64,000 nucleotides of DNA, taken from positions 3,139,001-3,203,000 of the forward strand of contig NZ_CP162490.1 of assembly GCF_041245805.1 (NCBI RefSeq), given 5' to 3'. Origin of the DNA: Xanthomonas sp. DAR 34887. Lineage in GTDB: Bacteria > Pseudomonadota > Gammaproteobacteria > Xanthomonadales > Xanthomonadaceae. Below are positions 1-8,594 of this stretch, one piece after another. The notes under the pieces are model-generated. The model was not told the origin of the DNA. It did not search any database and saw nothing but the letters and a program-made list of their open reading frames with translations. Every line of letters starts with the position of its first letter. Within the stretch, counting starts at the first letter, position 1. The position numbers and the translations under genes were made by a program.

Positions 1-1644
1 GTTCTTGGACACCACCGAACCGCCGCTGGTATCGCCCCAGCGCACCCGGTACGGCGTGTCGGTATCGGTCAGGATGTTGTAGTAGTACTGCGGATTGGCC
101 GGATTGATCTGGGTCGAATCCAGTTCGATGTCCTTGTACTTGAAGCCCATCTTGACCGTGTGGCTGCCGTGCCAGTCCATGCTGTTCAACGTCAGGTCGT
201 CCTGCAGGGTCCAGCCCTCCTGCCCCTTGTTCTGGTAGCTGCTGCCGGCACCGGCGGTGAGGATGGTGGTCTCGTTGCCGGCCTGCGGCACGTACGACAG
301 CACGTAGCCGCTGCCGTTGGTCAGCGGATCCTGGGTCCAGTACGCGCTTTCGTAGCTCAGGTTCAGATCGTTGAGGAACGCCGCGCCGGTGTACTGCCAG
401 CGCAGGTTGGCACGCTTCTCTTCCTGGCCGTTGGTGCTGCCGTGCTGGTAAGTGGTGGTCTCGCCGATGTCGGACAGCTCGTCTTCCTTGCGGTACTTGC
501 CGCTCAGCTCGAACAGGCTGTTGTCGCCGATGGTCCAGTCGATCTTGCCGAAGTACAGGTCTTCCTTGAACGGGGTGCTGTAGGTGGTGACCAGCGGCTG
601 CAGTTGGCTCGGCAGCTGATCGACGCGATCGGCATAGATGCCGCCCGGGATCACCGTATTGGGCGTGGTGTATTCCTTGGCCTCGTAGGCGACGAAGAAG
701 TGCGCGCGATCCTTCAGGATCGGGCCGCTGAACGTCGCCCCGTACTGGGTCTCGGAAAAATCGTCGCGCTTGCCGGCTTCGCGTTCCAGCGGACTCTCGG
801 CGCGCCAGTCGTCGTTGGTGGTATCCCAGAAGAAGCTGCCGTGGAAATCGTTGGTACCGGACTTGGTCGAGGCGACGATCGCCGCGCTGCTGACCTGATC
901 GAACTCGGCCTTGTAGTTGGAGGTGATGACCTTGTATTCGCCGATCGCCGACTGCGGGAACGGATTGCCGCGGCTGGAGTCCTGGCCGCTGACGCCGCCG
1001 GTCAGCACGTAGTTCTTCTGGCTGATGCCGTCGATGTAGACGTTGGTGCCGTTGGCCGAGGTCGCGCCGGAGCGCACCGTGGTGTTGCCCTTGGCGTCGC
1101 GCTGGAACTGCACGCTCGGCACGCTGTCGGCCAGCTCGAGGAAGTTGCGCGTGGCCTGCGGCAGCTTCTCGATCTGCACGTTGGAGATGTAGGTGGCGTT
1201 CTCGGAGGTGCGGGTCTCCACCAGCACCGGCGGCGCGGTGACCTGCACCGCGTCGAGCGTGGTGGCGCCTTCGCCGCTGGCGCTGGCGGCCGCTGCCGCG
1301 CCGCCCAGGTTCAGCGTCGCGGTCTGGCCGACCTGCACGGTGACGTTCTGCGAGGTGGTCTGGCCGTTGGCGGTCAGATCGATGCGGTACGAGCCGGGCG
1401 GCAGGCCGCCGACCGCATAGCTGCCGTTGTTGACCTGCACGGTACGCGACAGACCGGTCGCCAGGTTGGTCGCCGTGACCTGTGCTTGCGCCGATGCCGC
1501 GGAATCCAGCGCGACCTGCCCACGGATCGTGGCGGCGGTGCTCTGCGCAAACGACGGCGCAGCGCTCAGCAACAGGCAGCTGGCCAGCGCACAGGTGAGG
1601 AGTTTGCGCGCAGGACGAGCCGTGGTCTGAGTACGATGATGCAT
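1..1644 (-). CDS. TonB-dependent receptor, Oar-like, C-terminus outside window
   Basis: Outer-membrane TonB-dependent receptor; the visible 548 codons are the N-terminal part and the gene runs off the left edge. The start at 1644 is chosen because GGAGG lies just upstream and a signal peptide follows (hydrophobic LLTCALASCLLLSA, then cleavage near SFAQ). Residues about 30-105 look like the carboxypeptidase-regulatory-like beta-sandwich of Oar-type receptors, followed by a TonB-box/plug region (TLDAVQVTAPPV, then IEKLPQATRNF, VRSGATSANG, YIDGI) and the start of the barrel with YGATFSGPI and RAHFFVAYE. The substrate cannot be read from the sequence; many such xanthomonad receptors import plant-derived glycans or peptides. 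A LacI-type regulator lies immediately upstream in the same orientation, which suggests substrate-induced expression (inference). Confidence 0.9.
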   Translation of the reverse strand, partial: MHHRTQTTARPARKLLTCALASCLLLSAAPSFAQSTAATIRGQVALDSAASAQAQVTATNLATGLSRTVQVNNGSYAVGGLPPGSYRIDLTANGQTTSQNVTVQVGQTATLNLGGAAAAASASGEGATTLDAVQVTAPPVLVETRTSENATYISNVQIEKLPQATRNFLELADSVPSVQFQRDAKGNTTVRSGATSANGTNVYIDGISQKNYVLTGGVSGQDSSRGNPFPQSAIGEYKVITSNYKAEFDQVSSAAIVASTKSGTNDFHGSFFWDTTNDDWRAESPLEREAGKRDDFSETQYGATFSGPILKDRAHFFVAYEAKEYTTPNTVIPGGIYADRVDQLPSQLQPLVTTYSTPFKEDLYFGKIDWTIGDNSLFELSGKYRKEDELSDIGETTTYQHGSTNGQEEKRANLRWQYTGAAFLNDLNLSYESAYWTQDPLTNGSGYVLSYVPQAGNETTILTAGAGSSYQNKGQEGWTLQDDLTLNSMDWHGSHTVKMGFKYKDIELDSTQINPANPQYYYNILTDTDTPYRVRWGDTSGGSVVSKN

Positions 1645-1762
1645 GAAACCTCCAGGGTGGTTCTTGGTTGTGGTGTAGCGATTGCTTGAAGCAAACAAAA
1701 AAGTGCAGCAAGTGGAGCGTTACAACGACATGGCGACACAGGCGACGACGACGTGGCGTCCC

Positions 1763-2782
1763 CTATTCCTTCCTGACCTTGAGACTGGAATCGCGCACGA
1801 CGAGCAGCGGCGTCAGCGTCTGCCGCAGCCCCTCGTCGTTGCCCGGGTGATCGATCAACTGCAGCAGGCGCCGCATCGCCTGCTCGCCGAGGCCGGCGAT
1901 ACTCACCTGCATGGTGGTGAGAGACGGGTGAACGAAGCGCGCTAGCGGGATGTCGTCGAAGCCGGCCAGCGCGATGTCGTCGGGCACGCGCACGCCGGCC
2001 TGGGCGAAGGCGTACAGGCAACCCAACGCCGTCATGTCGTTGGCGGCGAACACCGCGTCGGGCAGCGTGCCTGCCTGCAGCATCGCCTGCCCTGCGCGGT
2101 GGCCGGAGGCTTCGTCGAACTGACCGGGAAACTCCTGGCCCTGCGCCTGGCCGGGATGCGCGGCGATCGCGTCGCGGAACCCGCGCAGGCGCTCGCGCGC
2201 ATCGAAGTTCAGCTCCGGACCGCCGACGAAGGCGATGCGGCGATGGCCCATCGCCAGCAGGTGCTCGGTCATCGCCATCGCACCGGCATGGTCGTCGATG
2301 CTCAGCACCGGATACTCGGCGCCCGGCAGATAGGTGTTGATCAGCACCGTCGGCAACGCCTGCGGCAGGTTGTCGGTGAGGAAGCCGGGGCGCTCGGCGT
2401 ACGGCGACAGCACCAGCAGGCCGTCCACGCGCCCGCGCATCGCGCGCAGCGCGCGGCCCTGCTCTTCCGGATCGCCGTGGTAGCTGGACACCAGCAGATG
2501 CTGGCGGCGCGCGCGCGCCGCGCCGTCGATGCCGCGAATCAGCTCGGAGAAGAACTCGCCGTACAGGTCCGGCAGCACCACGCCCAGGGTCTGGGTGCGG
2601 CGGCTGCTGAGGCTGCGAGCGGCCGCATGCGGGCTGTAGCGCAGCCGCTCGGCCACCTCCAGCACCAGCGTGCGCACCGGCTCGGCGACGTTCTCGTGCC
2701 CGTTGAGCGCACGCGACACCGTGGCCACCGATACCCGGGCCTCGCGTGCGACATCTTTGATGGTGACCGCGCTCTTCGCCAT
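1763..2782 (-). CDS. LacI/GalR-family transcriptional regulator
   Basis: A 339-residue DNA-binding repressor of the LacI family. The N-terminus has the classic helix-turn-helix (TIKDVAREARVSVATVSRAL) followed by the hinge and a periplasmic-binding-protein-like ligand domain (LGVVLPDLYGEFF, VDGLLVLSPY, VFAANDMTALG, DIALAGFDDIPLA). The ORF extends upstream to 2893, but I chose the ATG at 2782 because it has a GGAGGG ribosome site and begins directly before the HTH, as in the family. It precedes the TonB-dependent receptor by about 120 bp on the same strand and probably controls it; a sugar ligand is likely by family but not shown. An imperfect palindrome with a central CG lies 45-58 bp upstream of its start and may be an autoregulatory operator. 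Confidence 0.92.
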   Translation of the reverse strand: MAKSAVTIKDVAREARVSVATVSRALNGHENVAEPVRTLVLEVAERLRYSPHAAARSLSSRRTQTLGVVLPDLYGEFFSELIRGIDGAARARRQHLLVSSYHGDPEEQGRALRAMRGRVDGLLVLSPYAERPGFLTDNLPQALPTVLINTYLPGAEYPVLSIDDHAGAMAMTEHLLAMGHRRIAFVGGPELNFDARERLRGFRDAIAAHPGQAQGQEFPGQFDEASGHRAGQAMLQAGTLPDAVFAANDMTALGCLYAFAQAGVRVPDDIALAGFDDIPLARFVHPSLTTMQVSIAGLGEQAMRRLLQLIDHPGNDEGLRQTLTPLLVVRDSSLKVRKE

Positions 2783-2826
2783 CGTGCCGCCCTCCGCGGC
2801 CGAGACATTGAGAAACTGGCGCGGAC

Positions 2827-2840
2827 TGTAATCGTTTTCA
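2827..2840. promoter_or_regulatory. Candidate LacI-family operator
   Basis: TGTAATCGTTTTCA is an imperfect inverted repeat (5 of 7 positions symmetric) centred on CG, the layout typical of LacI-family operators. It lies 45 bp upstream of the regulator start in an AT-rich stretch (about 2856-2895) that also holds the perfect palindrome TTGAATTCAA. Assignment is inference. Confidence 0.35.
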
Positions 2841-3029
2841 GGACGAGGCAGAAAGCCTTTTGTTATTTTTTCAATAAAATCTTTTGAATTCAATCACTTG
2901 ATCGATCGCAAAATCGCCGGAATCATGACGCGCCGCAGCATAATTACGGACTGCATTCCGCTTTTCTCGGCTGCCGTGGCCTTGGCGCGGCGCATTCCGC
3001 GCTCCTCCACACGCCACCTGCGCGACCGC

Positions 3030-3329
3030 TCAGGCGCCGTCGCGCGGCGCCTCGGCGCGGATCGACAGCGCGTGGATGTCGGTCTGCATCATCGTGCCGA
3101 GCGCGGCGTAGACCGCGCGGTGCCGGGCCAGCGGCGCCATGCCGGCAAAGGCGGTGCTGACGATGCGGACATTGAAATGACCGCGCCCGTCGCGCGCGCC
3201 GGCGTGGCCGGCATGACGGTGGCTGTCGTCCTCGACCTCCAGCGACTGCGGCGCGAACGCGGCCTGCAACGCGCCACGGATGCGCTCGACCCGGCTCGCG
3301 GCCATCTCGCCTACGGCAGGACCGCTCAC
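3030..3329 (-). CDS. BolA family protein
   Basis: Small BolA-type protein (99 residues from GTG, 91 from the internal ATG at 3305). BolA proteins bind monothiol glutaredoxins and [2Fe-2S] clusters, or act as regulators. Seen here: the family core LEVEDDSHRHAGH with conserved His residues, GGHF-like RGHFNV, the helix-turn motif LARHRAVYAALG and the ending MQTDIHALSIRA. The GTG at 3329 overlaps the stop of the upstream YciI gene in a GTGA junction and has GGAAGA seven bases upstream, so I prefer it; the ATG at 3305 gives the more usual family length. Co-translation with the YciI gene is likely. Confidence 0.85.
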   Translation of the reverse strand: MSGPAVGEMAASRVERIRGALQAAFAPQSLEVEDDSHRHAGHAGARDGRGHFNVRIVSTAFAGMAPLARHRAVYAALGTMMQTDIHALSIRAEAPRDGA

Positions 3330-3625
3330 GGCAAGGTCTTCCGGAACGGTCGCACCTCGACCCGCGCATAGACGCCCGCCGCCACGTACGGGTCGGCGTC
3401 GGCCCAGGTCCGGGCCTGCGCCAGCGAGTCGAACGCGGCCACCACCAGGCTGCCGCTGAAGCCGGCCGGACCCGGGTCCTCGGCGTCGATCGCCGGGCAT
3501 GGGCCGGCCAGCAGCAGGCGTCCGGCCTCCTGCAAGGCCTCCAGCCTGGCCAGGTGCGCCGGCCGCGCCGCCGCCCGCCGCGGCAGCGCATCGGCGCCGT
3601 CGTATCCCTCGATCACGTACCACAT
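3326..3625 (-). CDS. YciI family protein
   Basis: A 99-residue protein with the YCII ferredoxin-like fold signature: N-terminal MWYVIEGYDG, RPAHLARLEALQEAGRLLLAGP, then GSLVVAAFDSLAQARTWADADPYV and the ending VYARVEVRPF. Family members are small enzymes or dimeric proteins of mostly unknown function; the conserved His of RPAHLARL and Asp of the ADADPY segment are the usual candidate active-site residues. It overlaps the bolA-like gene by four bases. A second, diverged YciI-family gene lies in the arginine/proline block at 42602-42862. Confidence 0.85.
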   Translation of the reverse strand: MWYVIEGYDGADALPRRAAARPAHLARLEALQEAGRLLLAGPCPAIDAEDPGPAGFSGSLVVAAFDSLAQARTWADADPYVAAGVYARVEVRPFRKTLP

Positions 3626-3994
3626 ACCGCCACCGCCCTTCGTTTCGCAGATGAACCCCGCACAATTCTAGCGCCACGGCGCTGGACACCGACCCGGCTG
3701 GCGCATTACCCTTGGTTCCATTGCACGCGGCCGGATGCAGCGGCCCGTCGGTGATTGGCTCCCCCAGCCCCTTCCGACGACCGATTCGCTGCCTGACACC
3801 GCCCGCGCAGACGTCCTCCTCGAGCTGTTCCGTCGCCGCGACGCGTGCGGCGTACGCCTTGTGTCCTGTTGAAGTGTGGATCGCGTTGCGGGGATGACGC
3901 GACGTGAACTGCAGTACTGCTGGCAAGGCCCGCGCCGGATCGCCCCCGCCCGGCCCTTCGCTACCGCAACACCGATGTACCTGACGTCCAACTG
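3626..3994. other. Intergenic region without recognised gene
   Basis: Divergent spacer of about 370 bp between the YciI gene (minus) and scpA (plus). It must hold both promoters. I see no RNA gene, repeat or convincing terminator in it. Short overlapping reading frames on both strands show no family features. Confidence 0.5.
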
Positions 3995-4933
3995 ATGACC
4001 TCCGAACTCGCGCTCGACGCGAACCCGCCAATCCAGCAGACCGCGCCACAGCAGCAGGAGATGCCGCTGGCGGTGGTGCATGGGCAGCCGGTCCTGCAGA
4101 TCCCGCAGGACCTGTACATTCCGCCGGATGCGCTGGAAGTCATCCTGGATGCGTTCGAAGGCCCGCTGGATCTGTTGCTGTACCTGATCCGCCGGCAGAA
4201 CCTGGACATCCTGGACATCCCCGTCGCCGAGATCACCCGGCAGTACGTGGACTACATCAACGTGATGCAGGAGCTGCGCTTCGAACTGGCGGCCGAATAC
4301 CTGGTGATGGCCGCGATCCTGGCCGAGATCAAGTCGCGGATGCTGTTGCCGCGGCCGCCGGCGCAGGAAGGCGAGGAAGCCGATCCGCGCGCCGAGCTGG
4401 TCCGCCGCCTGCAGGAGTACGAACGCTTCAAGCAGGCCGCCGAGGACATCGACGCGCTGCCGCGGCAGGACCGCGACACCACGACGGTGCAGGCGCACGT
4501 GCCCGACCGCGCCGCGGTGAAGCTGCCGCCGCCGGTGGAGCTGAAGGAAATGCTGCTGGCGCTGTACGACGTGCTCAAGCGCGCCGAACTGTTCAGCGGC
4601 CACGCCATCAAGCGCGAGGCGCTGAGCGTGCGGCAGCGGATGGGCGACGTGCTGAGCCGCCTGGACGACGGCCGCTTCTACCGCTTCGAATCGCTGTTCA
4701 GCGCCGAGGAAGGCAAGCTGGGCGTGCTGGTCACCTTCCTGGCCTTGCTGGAACTGGCCAAGGAACAGCTGCTGGACATCGTCCAGGAGCCGATGGATCA
4801 GGTCGTTCGCAACGGCGAACGGCTGCCGCTGGCGCCGATCTACGTCAAGTCGCTGGCGCTGGGCAACACCAACGAACCGCTGCAGTTCAACAGCGAGTTC
4901 GACGATACCGACGCCGCCAACGACCCTACCTGA
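3995..4933 (+). CDS. scpA: Segregation and condensation protein A
   Basis: ScpA is the kleisin subunit of the bacterial SMC-ScpAB condensin, bridging SMC heads during chromosome segregation. The 312-residue product has the N-terminal kleisin signature FEGPLDLLLYLIRRQNLDIL, then IPVAEITRQYVDYI and LAAEYLVMAAILAEIKSRML, and a C-terminal winged-helix part. The first about 40 residues before the conserved core are variable and Gln/Pro-rich; the ATG at 4061 with AGGAG near it is an alternative start. scpB follows after 22 bp and rluB overlaps scpB, the usual gene order. No SMC gene is in the window. Confidence 0.93.
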   Translation: MTSELALDANPPIQQTAPQQQEMPLAVVHGQPVLQIPQDLYIPPDALEVILDAFEGPLDLLLYLIRRQNLDILDIPVAEITRQYVDYINVMQELRFELAAEYLVMAAILAEIKSRMLLPRPPAQEGEEADPRAELVRRLQEYERFKQAAEDIDALPRQDRDTTTVQAHVPDRAAVKLPPPVELKEMLLALYDVLKRAELFSGHAIKREALSVRQRMGDVLSRLDDGRFYRFESLFSAEEGKLGVLVTFLALLELAKEQLLDIVQEPMDQVVRNGERLPLAPIYVKSLALGNTNEPLQFNSEFDDTDAANDPT

Positions 4934-4955
4934 GTTTTCGAAGACCCCTTTCCGC

Positions 4956-5993
4956 ATGGATCAAGCGCTGATCAACCGCATCGTCGAGGCCGCCCTGCTC
5001 GCCGCCAACCAACCGCTGCCGCTGGCCCAGCTGCACGGCCTGTTCCCCGAGGAGGAGCCGGCCCCGCCGGGCAGCATCGAGCGGGCGCTGGAGCAGTTGC
5101 GCGAGGCCTGCGCCGGGCGCGGCGTGGAACTGGTGGAAGTGGCGTCGGGCTTCCGCTATCAGGTCAACAGCGAGGTGCACCCGTGGGTGGCGCGGCTGTG
5201 GACCGAGCGCAAGACCCGCTACACCCGCGCCACGCTGGAAACCCTGGCGCTGATCGCCTACCGCCAGCCGATCACCCGCGGCGAGATCGAGCAGGTGCGC
5301 GGCGTGGCGGTCAGCAGCAACATCATCCAGGCCTTGGAAGAGCGCGAGTGGATCCGCGTGGTCGGCCACCGCGACGTGCCCGGCAAGCCGGCGCTGTTCG
5401 GCACCACCAAGGGCTTCCTCGACTATTTCGGGCTCAAGCGCCTGGACGAACTGCCGCCGCTGTCGGAACTGAAGGACATCGGCGAACTGGAACCGCAACT
5501 GCAGCTGGACCGCGACGCCCTGCCGGTCGGCGACATGGCGCAGGCCGGCGCGGCCGACGCGGACCCGGCCAGCTCGGCAGCGGCTGCCGACTCGGCCGAC
5601 GCGCCGCCCGCCGATGCGGGCGACGAAGACCACGGCACCGCGTCCGATACGGAGATTGCACCCGATCAGGAGACTGCACCCGATCCGGACGCGTTGCCGG
5701 CCGAAGCCGACGACGCAGCCGATCTCCACGCTGCGGACGCCAGCGCCGCCGCGCACAGCGATACCGATACCGATACCGAACGCGCTACCGATGCAGACGC
5801 CGCCCCGGCGACCGCCTCGGCTGCAGACACCGCCCCGACGGGCGAACCCGAAGCCGCGCCGGGCGAGCGCGCGGCGGATGCGAACGAAGCCGAAGACAAC
5901 GCCGTCGCGACGACGACCGTGGCTGTTGACGATGCCGATTCCGAACCAGAGGCCGACGCATCCCGCGCCGGCCGGAGCCAAGTAAATGAGTGA
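4956..5993 (+). CDS. scpB: Segregation and condensation protein B, with long acidic tail
   Basis: ScpB, the winged-helix partner of ScpA in the SMC condensin complex. The family domain occupies about residues 1-180 (ALINRIVEAALLAANQPL, RATLETLALIAYRQPITRGE, IRGV-like VRGVAVSSNIIQALEEREWI, GHRDVPGKPALFGTTKGFLDYFGL). From about residue 190 to 345 the protein is a low-complexity tail very rich in Ala, Asp and Glu, absent from short ScpBs. Its DNA contains short tandem repeats (three GATACC units near 5760-5778; a repeated ACTGCACCCGAT-type unit at 5650-5690), so the tail probably grew by slippage. The end overlaps the rluB start by eight bases. Confidence 0.93.
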   Translation: MDQALINRIVEAALLAANQPLPLAQLHGLFPEEEPAPPGSIERALEQLREACAGRGVELVEVASGFRYQVNSEVHPWVARLWTERKTRYTRATLETLALIAYRQPITRGEIEQVRGVAVSSNIIQALEEREWIRVVGHRDVPGKPALFGTTKGFLDYFGLKRLDELPPLSELKDIGELEPQLQLDRDALPVGDMAQAGAADADPASSAAAADSADAPPADAGDEDHGTASDTEIAPDQETAPDPDALPAEADDAADLHAADASAAAHSDTDTDTERATDADAAPATASAADTAPTGEPEAAPGERAADANEAEDNAVATTTVAVDDADSEPEADASRAGRSQVNE

Positions 5994-7542
5994 CACCTCC
6001 CGCAAGCTGTCGTTGAACAAGCTCTCGCTCAAGCGCGATGCCGCCGGCGAGCAGCCGAAACTGGAAGAACGCCTGCACAAGGTCCTGGCGCAGGCCGGCC
6101 TGGGGTCGCGCCGCGCGCTGGAGCAGCGCATCGCCGACGGCCTGGTCAAGGTCAACGGCGAGGTCGCGCAGACCGGCATGTCGGTCAAGAGCGGCGACAG
6201 GATCGAGCTGGACGGCCGCAGCTTCGTCGCCAGCGCGCTGACCGAGCCGTCGCGCGTGCTGATCTACAACAAGCCCGAAGGCGAAGTGACCACGCGCGAA
6301 GATCCCGAAGGCCGCCCGACCATCTTCGAGGCGCTGCCGGCACTGAAGGGCGCGCGCTGGATCGCCATCGGCCGCCTGGACATCAACACCACCGGCCTGC
6401 TGCTGCTGACCACCGATGGCGAGCTGGCCAACGCGATGATGCATCCGTCCTACGAGATCGAGCGCGAATACGTGGTGCGCGTGCGCGCCCCGGAAGGCGA
6501 GGACAAGGTGCCCGACAGCATGGTCGAGCGCCTCTCGCGCGGCGTGCTGCTGGAAGACGGCGGCGCCAAGTTCGACGAGATCGAACGCATCGGCGGCACC
6601 GATTCGCACGACTGGTTCCGCGTGGTGGTCAAGGAAGGCCGCAACCGCGAAGTGCGCCGGCTGTGGGAATCGCAGGGTTGCCAGGTCAGCCGCCTCAAGC
6701 GCACCCGCTACGGCAAGGTGGGCCTGCCGCGCGAGCTGCTGCGCGGGCAGTCGCTGGAACTGGCGCAGGACAAGGTCGAGGCGCTGCGCGCCGAACTGAA
6801 GCTGGAAGAAGGCACCCCGTCGGCGCTGACCCTGCAGCCGGTGATCGGCCAGCGCAAGGCGGCCAAGGCCACCGTGCAGGTCGGCCGCGGCGGCAATGCC
6901 TACGTCAACGGCCACAACGTCGCCGACGAAGGCCGCGAGCTGCGCCGCTTCGACAATTTCCGCGAGGACCGCGGCCGTGGTCGCGGCGGCAAGAAGCCGC
7001 ACGGCGGGCTGACCGTCAGCGGCGAGATGGCCGCGCAGCAGGCGCAGAAGCCGTTCAAGCAGCGCACCCCGAAGGGTCCCAAGCCGCTGCCGGACGGCAA
7101 TCCCGCCGCGTTTCGCACCTGGTACGTGCCCGACGGCGTCAGCACCGGTCCGACCGGGCATCGCAATGCCGGTCCCGGTGGTCGCGGCGGTCAGGGACAA
7201 GGCCAAGGCCGTCCCTACGGCAAGCCGCGCCCCGCCGGCGCCGGTGCCGGCCAGACCGCAGGCCAGGGCCGCGGCGGCCAGGGACAGGGCCAGCGCAAGG
7301 CGCACCCGTACGGGCATCCGGGCAATGCGCCCAGCTTCCCGTCCGACCATGCCACCCCCGGCTTCAACCCGTACGGCGCGGCACCGCGTTCTGCCCGCCC
7401 GGCCGGCCCGCGCGCCGACGGGCAGAAGCGCGGCCCGGGCGGTCCCGGCGGGCGTCCGGGCGGCAACCGCCCCGGCGGCGGGCGTCCGGGCGGCGGCGGT
7501 CGCCCCGGCGGCGGCGGCAACCGCGGTCCGCGCGGCGGCTGA
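5986..7542 (+). CDS. rluB: 23S rRNA pseudouridine synthase, RluB/RsuA family
   Basis: RluB makes pseudouridine 2605 in 23S rRNA. Residues about 25-85 form an S4 RNA-binding domain (LEERLHKVLAQAGLGSRRA, IADGLVKVNGEV). The catalytic domain carries GRLDINTTGLLLLTTDG with catalytic Asp at residue 132, and later RNREVRRLWESQGCQVSRLKR. At 518 residues it is far longer than a plain RsuA-type enzyme: from about residue 310 on it is a Gly/Gln/Arg/Pro-rich disordered tail (GQGQGR, GGGRPGG repeats) that probably binds RNA. Such tails are common in betaproteobacterial and xanthomonad RluB. Co-transcribed with scpAB and followed by a terminator. Confidence 0.92.
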   Translation: MSDTSRKLSLNKLSLKRDAAGEQPKLEERLHKVLAQAGLGSRRALEQRIADGLVKVNGEVAQTGMSVKSGDRIELDGRSFVASALTEPSRVLIYNKPEGEVTTREDPEGRPTIFEALPALKGARWIAIGRLDINTTGLLLLTTDGELANAMMHPSYEIEREYVVRVRAPEGEDKVPDSMVERLSRGVLLEDGGAKFDEIERIGGTDSHDWFRVVVKEGRNREVRRLWESQGCQVSRLKRTRYGKVGLPRELLRGQSLELAQDKVEALRAELKLEEGTPSALTLQPVIGQRKAAKATVQVGRGGNAYVNGHNVADEGRELRRFDNFREDRGRGRGGKKPHGGLTVSGEMAAQQAQKPFKQRTPKGPKPLPDGNPAAFRTWYVPDGVSTGPTGHRNAGPGGRGGQGQGQGRPYGKPRPAGAGAGQTAGQGRGGQGQGQRKAHPYGHPGNAPSFPSDHATPGFNPYGAAPRSARPAGPRADGQKRGPGGPGGRPGGNRPGGGRPGGGGRPGGGGNRGPRGG

Positions 7543-7588
7543 GCGCCACGCGGCCGGCACCCGTTGCCGACCGCAGCAGCATGAGCGA

Positions 7589-7616
7589 GGGCGCCTGCGT
7601 ATGCGGCGCCCTTTTT
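7589..7616 (+). terminator. Rho-independent terminator after rluB
   Basis: Perfect 7-bp stem GGGCGCC / GGCGCCC with a nine-base loop, followed at once by TTTTT, 47 bp after the rluB stop. Confidence 0.85.
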
Positions 7617-7710
7617 GCTGGACGCAATTTGTCGGGAGCGGGCGCTGCACGCTGCCGCCAGCCGGCAGGCACGCGCAAGTGCGGCGATCTGCCGTGGATA
7701 GATGGCGGTC

Positions 7711-8337
7711 CTAGGGCGAGCCCGCCCGGCATTCCTGGCTGTAGGCCACGGCGTAGGATTTCTCCATGCACCGCGCCAGTCCTTCGACCACGTCGGCATT
7801 GGGCGGCCAGTGCATCTTGAGCAGTTGCCCGTTCTGCATCGGCATCTCGATGAAGCCATCGTGCAACGGCGGCAGGTCCGGCGATGGCGGTACCGCGTCC
7901 AGCGCTTTCTTCGCCGCGGCCAGACGCTTCGCGTCGTGGGCGAGGAAGGCCATCGTCGCATCGACGTACGGATTCCATCCAGCGGGATCCTGCGCCGCGG
8001 GCTTCTTGGACGCCTGCATCAGCGCCATCGCGGCGGGATAGTCGCCGGCGAACGCGCGCAGCTGGCCCTCATGCCAATAGAGAATGCCAGGGTCGTCGGG
8101 ATGCGCCTTCCGGTAGTCGCGGATCAGATCGGCCGCGACGGTTTCGCAGCCGGGACGCGCCGCGACCGCGCGCCAACCGCCGCCGCCATCGCTCACGTCC
8201 TGATCGAAGTGTTGCTGGTCCAAGGCCAGCAGGCTGGCCCGGTCGATCTCGCAGGCGCGAACGTCCTGCCCGCCCGCAGACGCGTCGCGCGCCGACAGCA
8301 GCGCCACGCACACCATCGCCAGCCCGATCCTGCCCAT
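7711..8337 (-). CDS. Hypothetical secreted protein
   Basis: Unrecognised 208-residue protein. The start at 8337 has AGGAGAGG upstream and opens a signal peptide (MGRIGLAMVCVALLSARDASAGG), so the mature protein is periplasmic or secreted. Two or more cysteines are in the mature part. The middle (DDPGILYWHEGQLRAFAGDY, PAAMALMQASKK) has the helix-pair feel of a single TPR-like unit, but no clear domain is visible. It is divergent from the lipoprotein gene at 8595, with about 260 bp between them and no other feature seen there. Confidence 0.7.
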   Translation of the reverse strand: MGRIGLAMVCVALLSARDASAGGQDVRACEIDRASLLALDQQHFDQDVSDGGGGWRAVAARPGCETVAADLIRDYRKAHPDDPGILYWHEGQLRAFAGDYPAAMALMQASKKPAAQDPAGWNPYVDATMAFLAHDAKRLAAAKKALDAVPPSPDLPPLHDGFIEMPMQNGQLLKMHWPPNADVVEGLARCMEKSYAVAYSQECRAGSP

Positions 8338-8594
8338 CGATCGCCTCTCCTGCACGCAGCATGCGCACACGCCGGATTATCGATGCCGATCTTGCCATGG
8401 CGAGCGACGGCCTGCGCAACCAGCGTTCGGCAGCGCTTCGTCGGCGCGGGCGGGACATCGCGCGAAGGTCGGCTGCAGCACCCGCACATCGCCGCACTCC
8501 CGAGGCAGCGATGCGCAAAGGCGGCGAAGCCGATATCCTGCGCATCCTGAGCTGCCCACTTCCGCGGCGGCGCCTCTACCGATCGGGAGATCCC

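Noticed and set aside
160..1689. Plus-strand frame of 509 codons opposite the TonB receptor
   Set aside because: Antisense of a receptor with a good signal peptide, plug and ribosome site; Val/Ala/Gly-rich with no family pattern.
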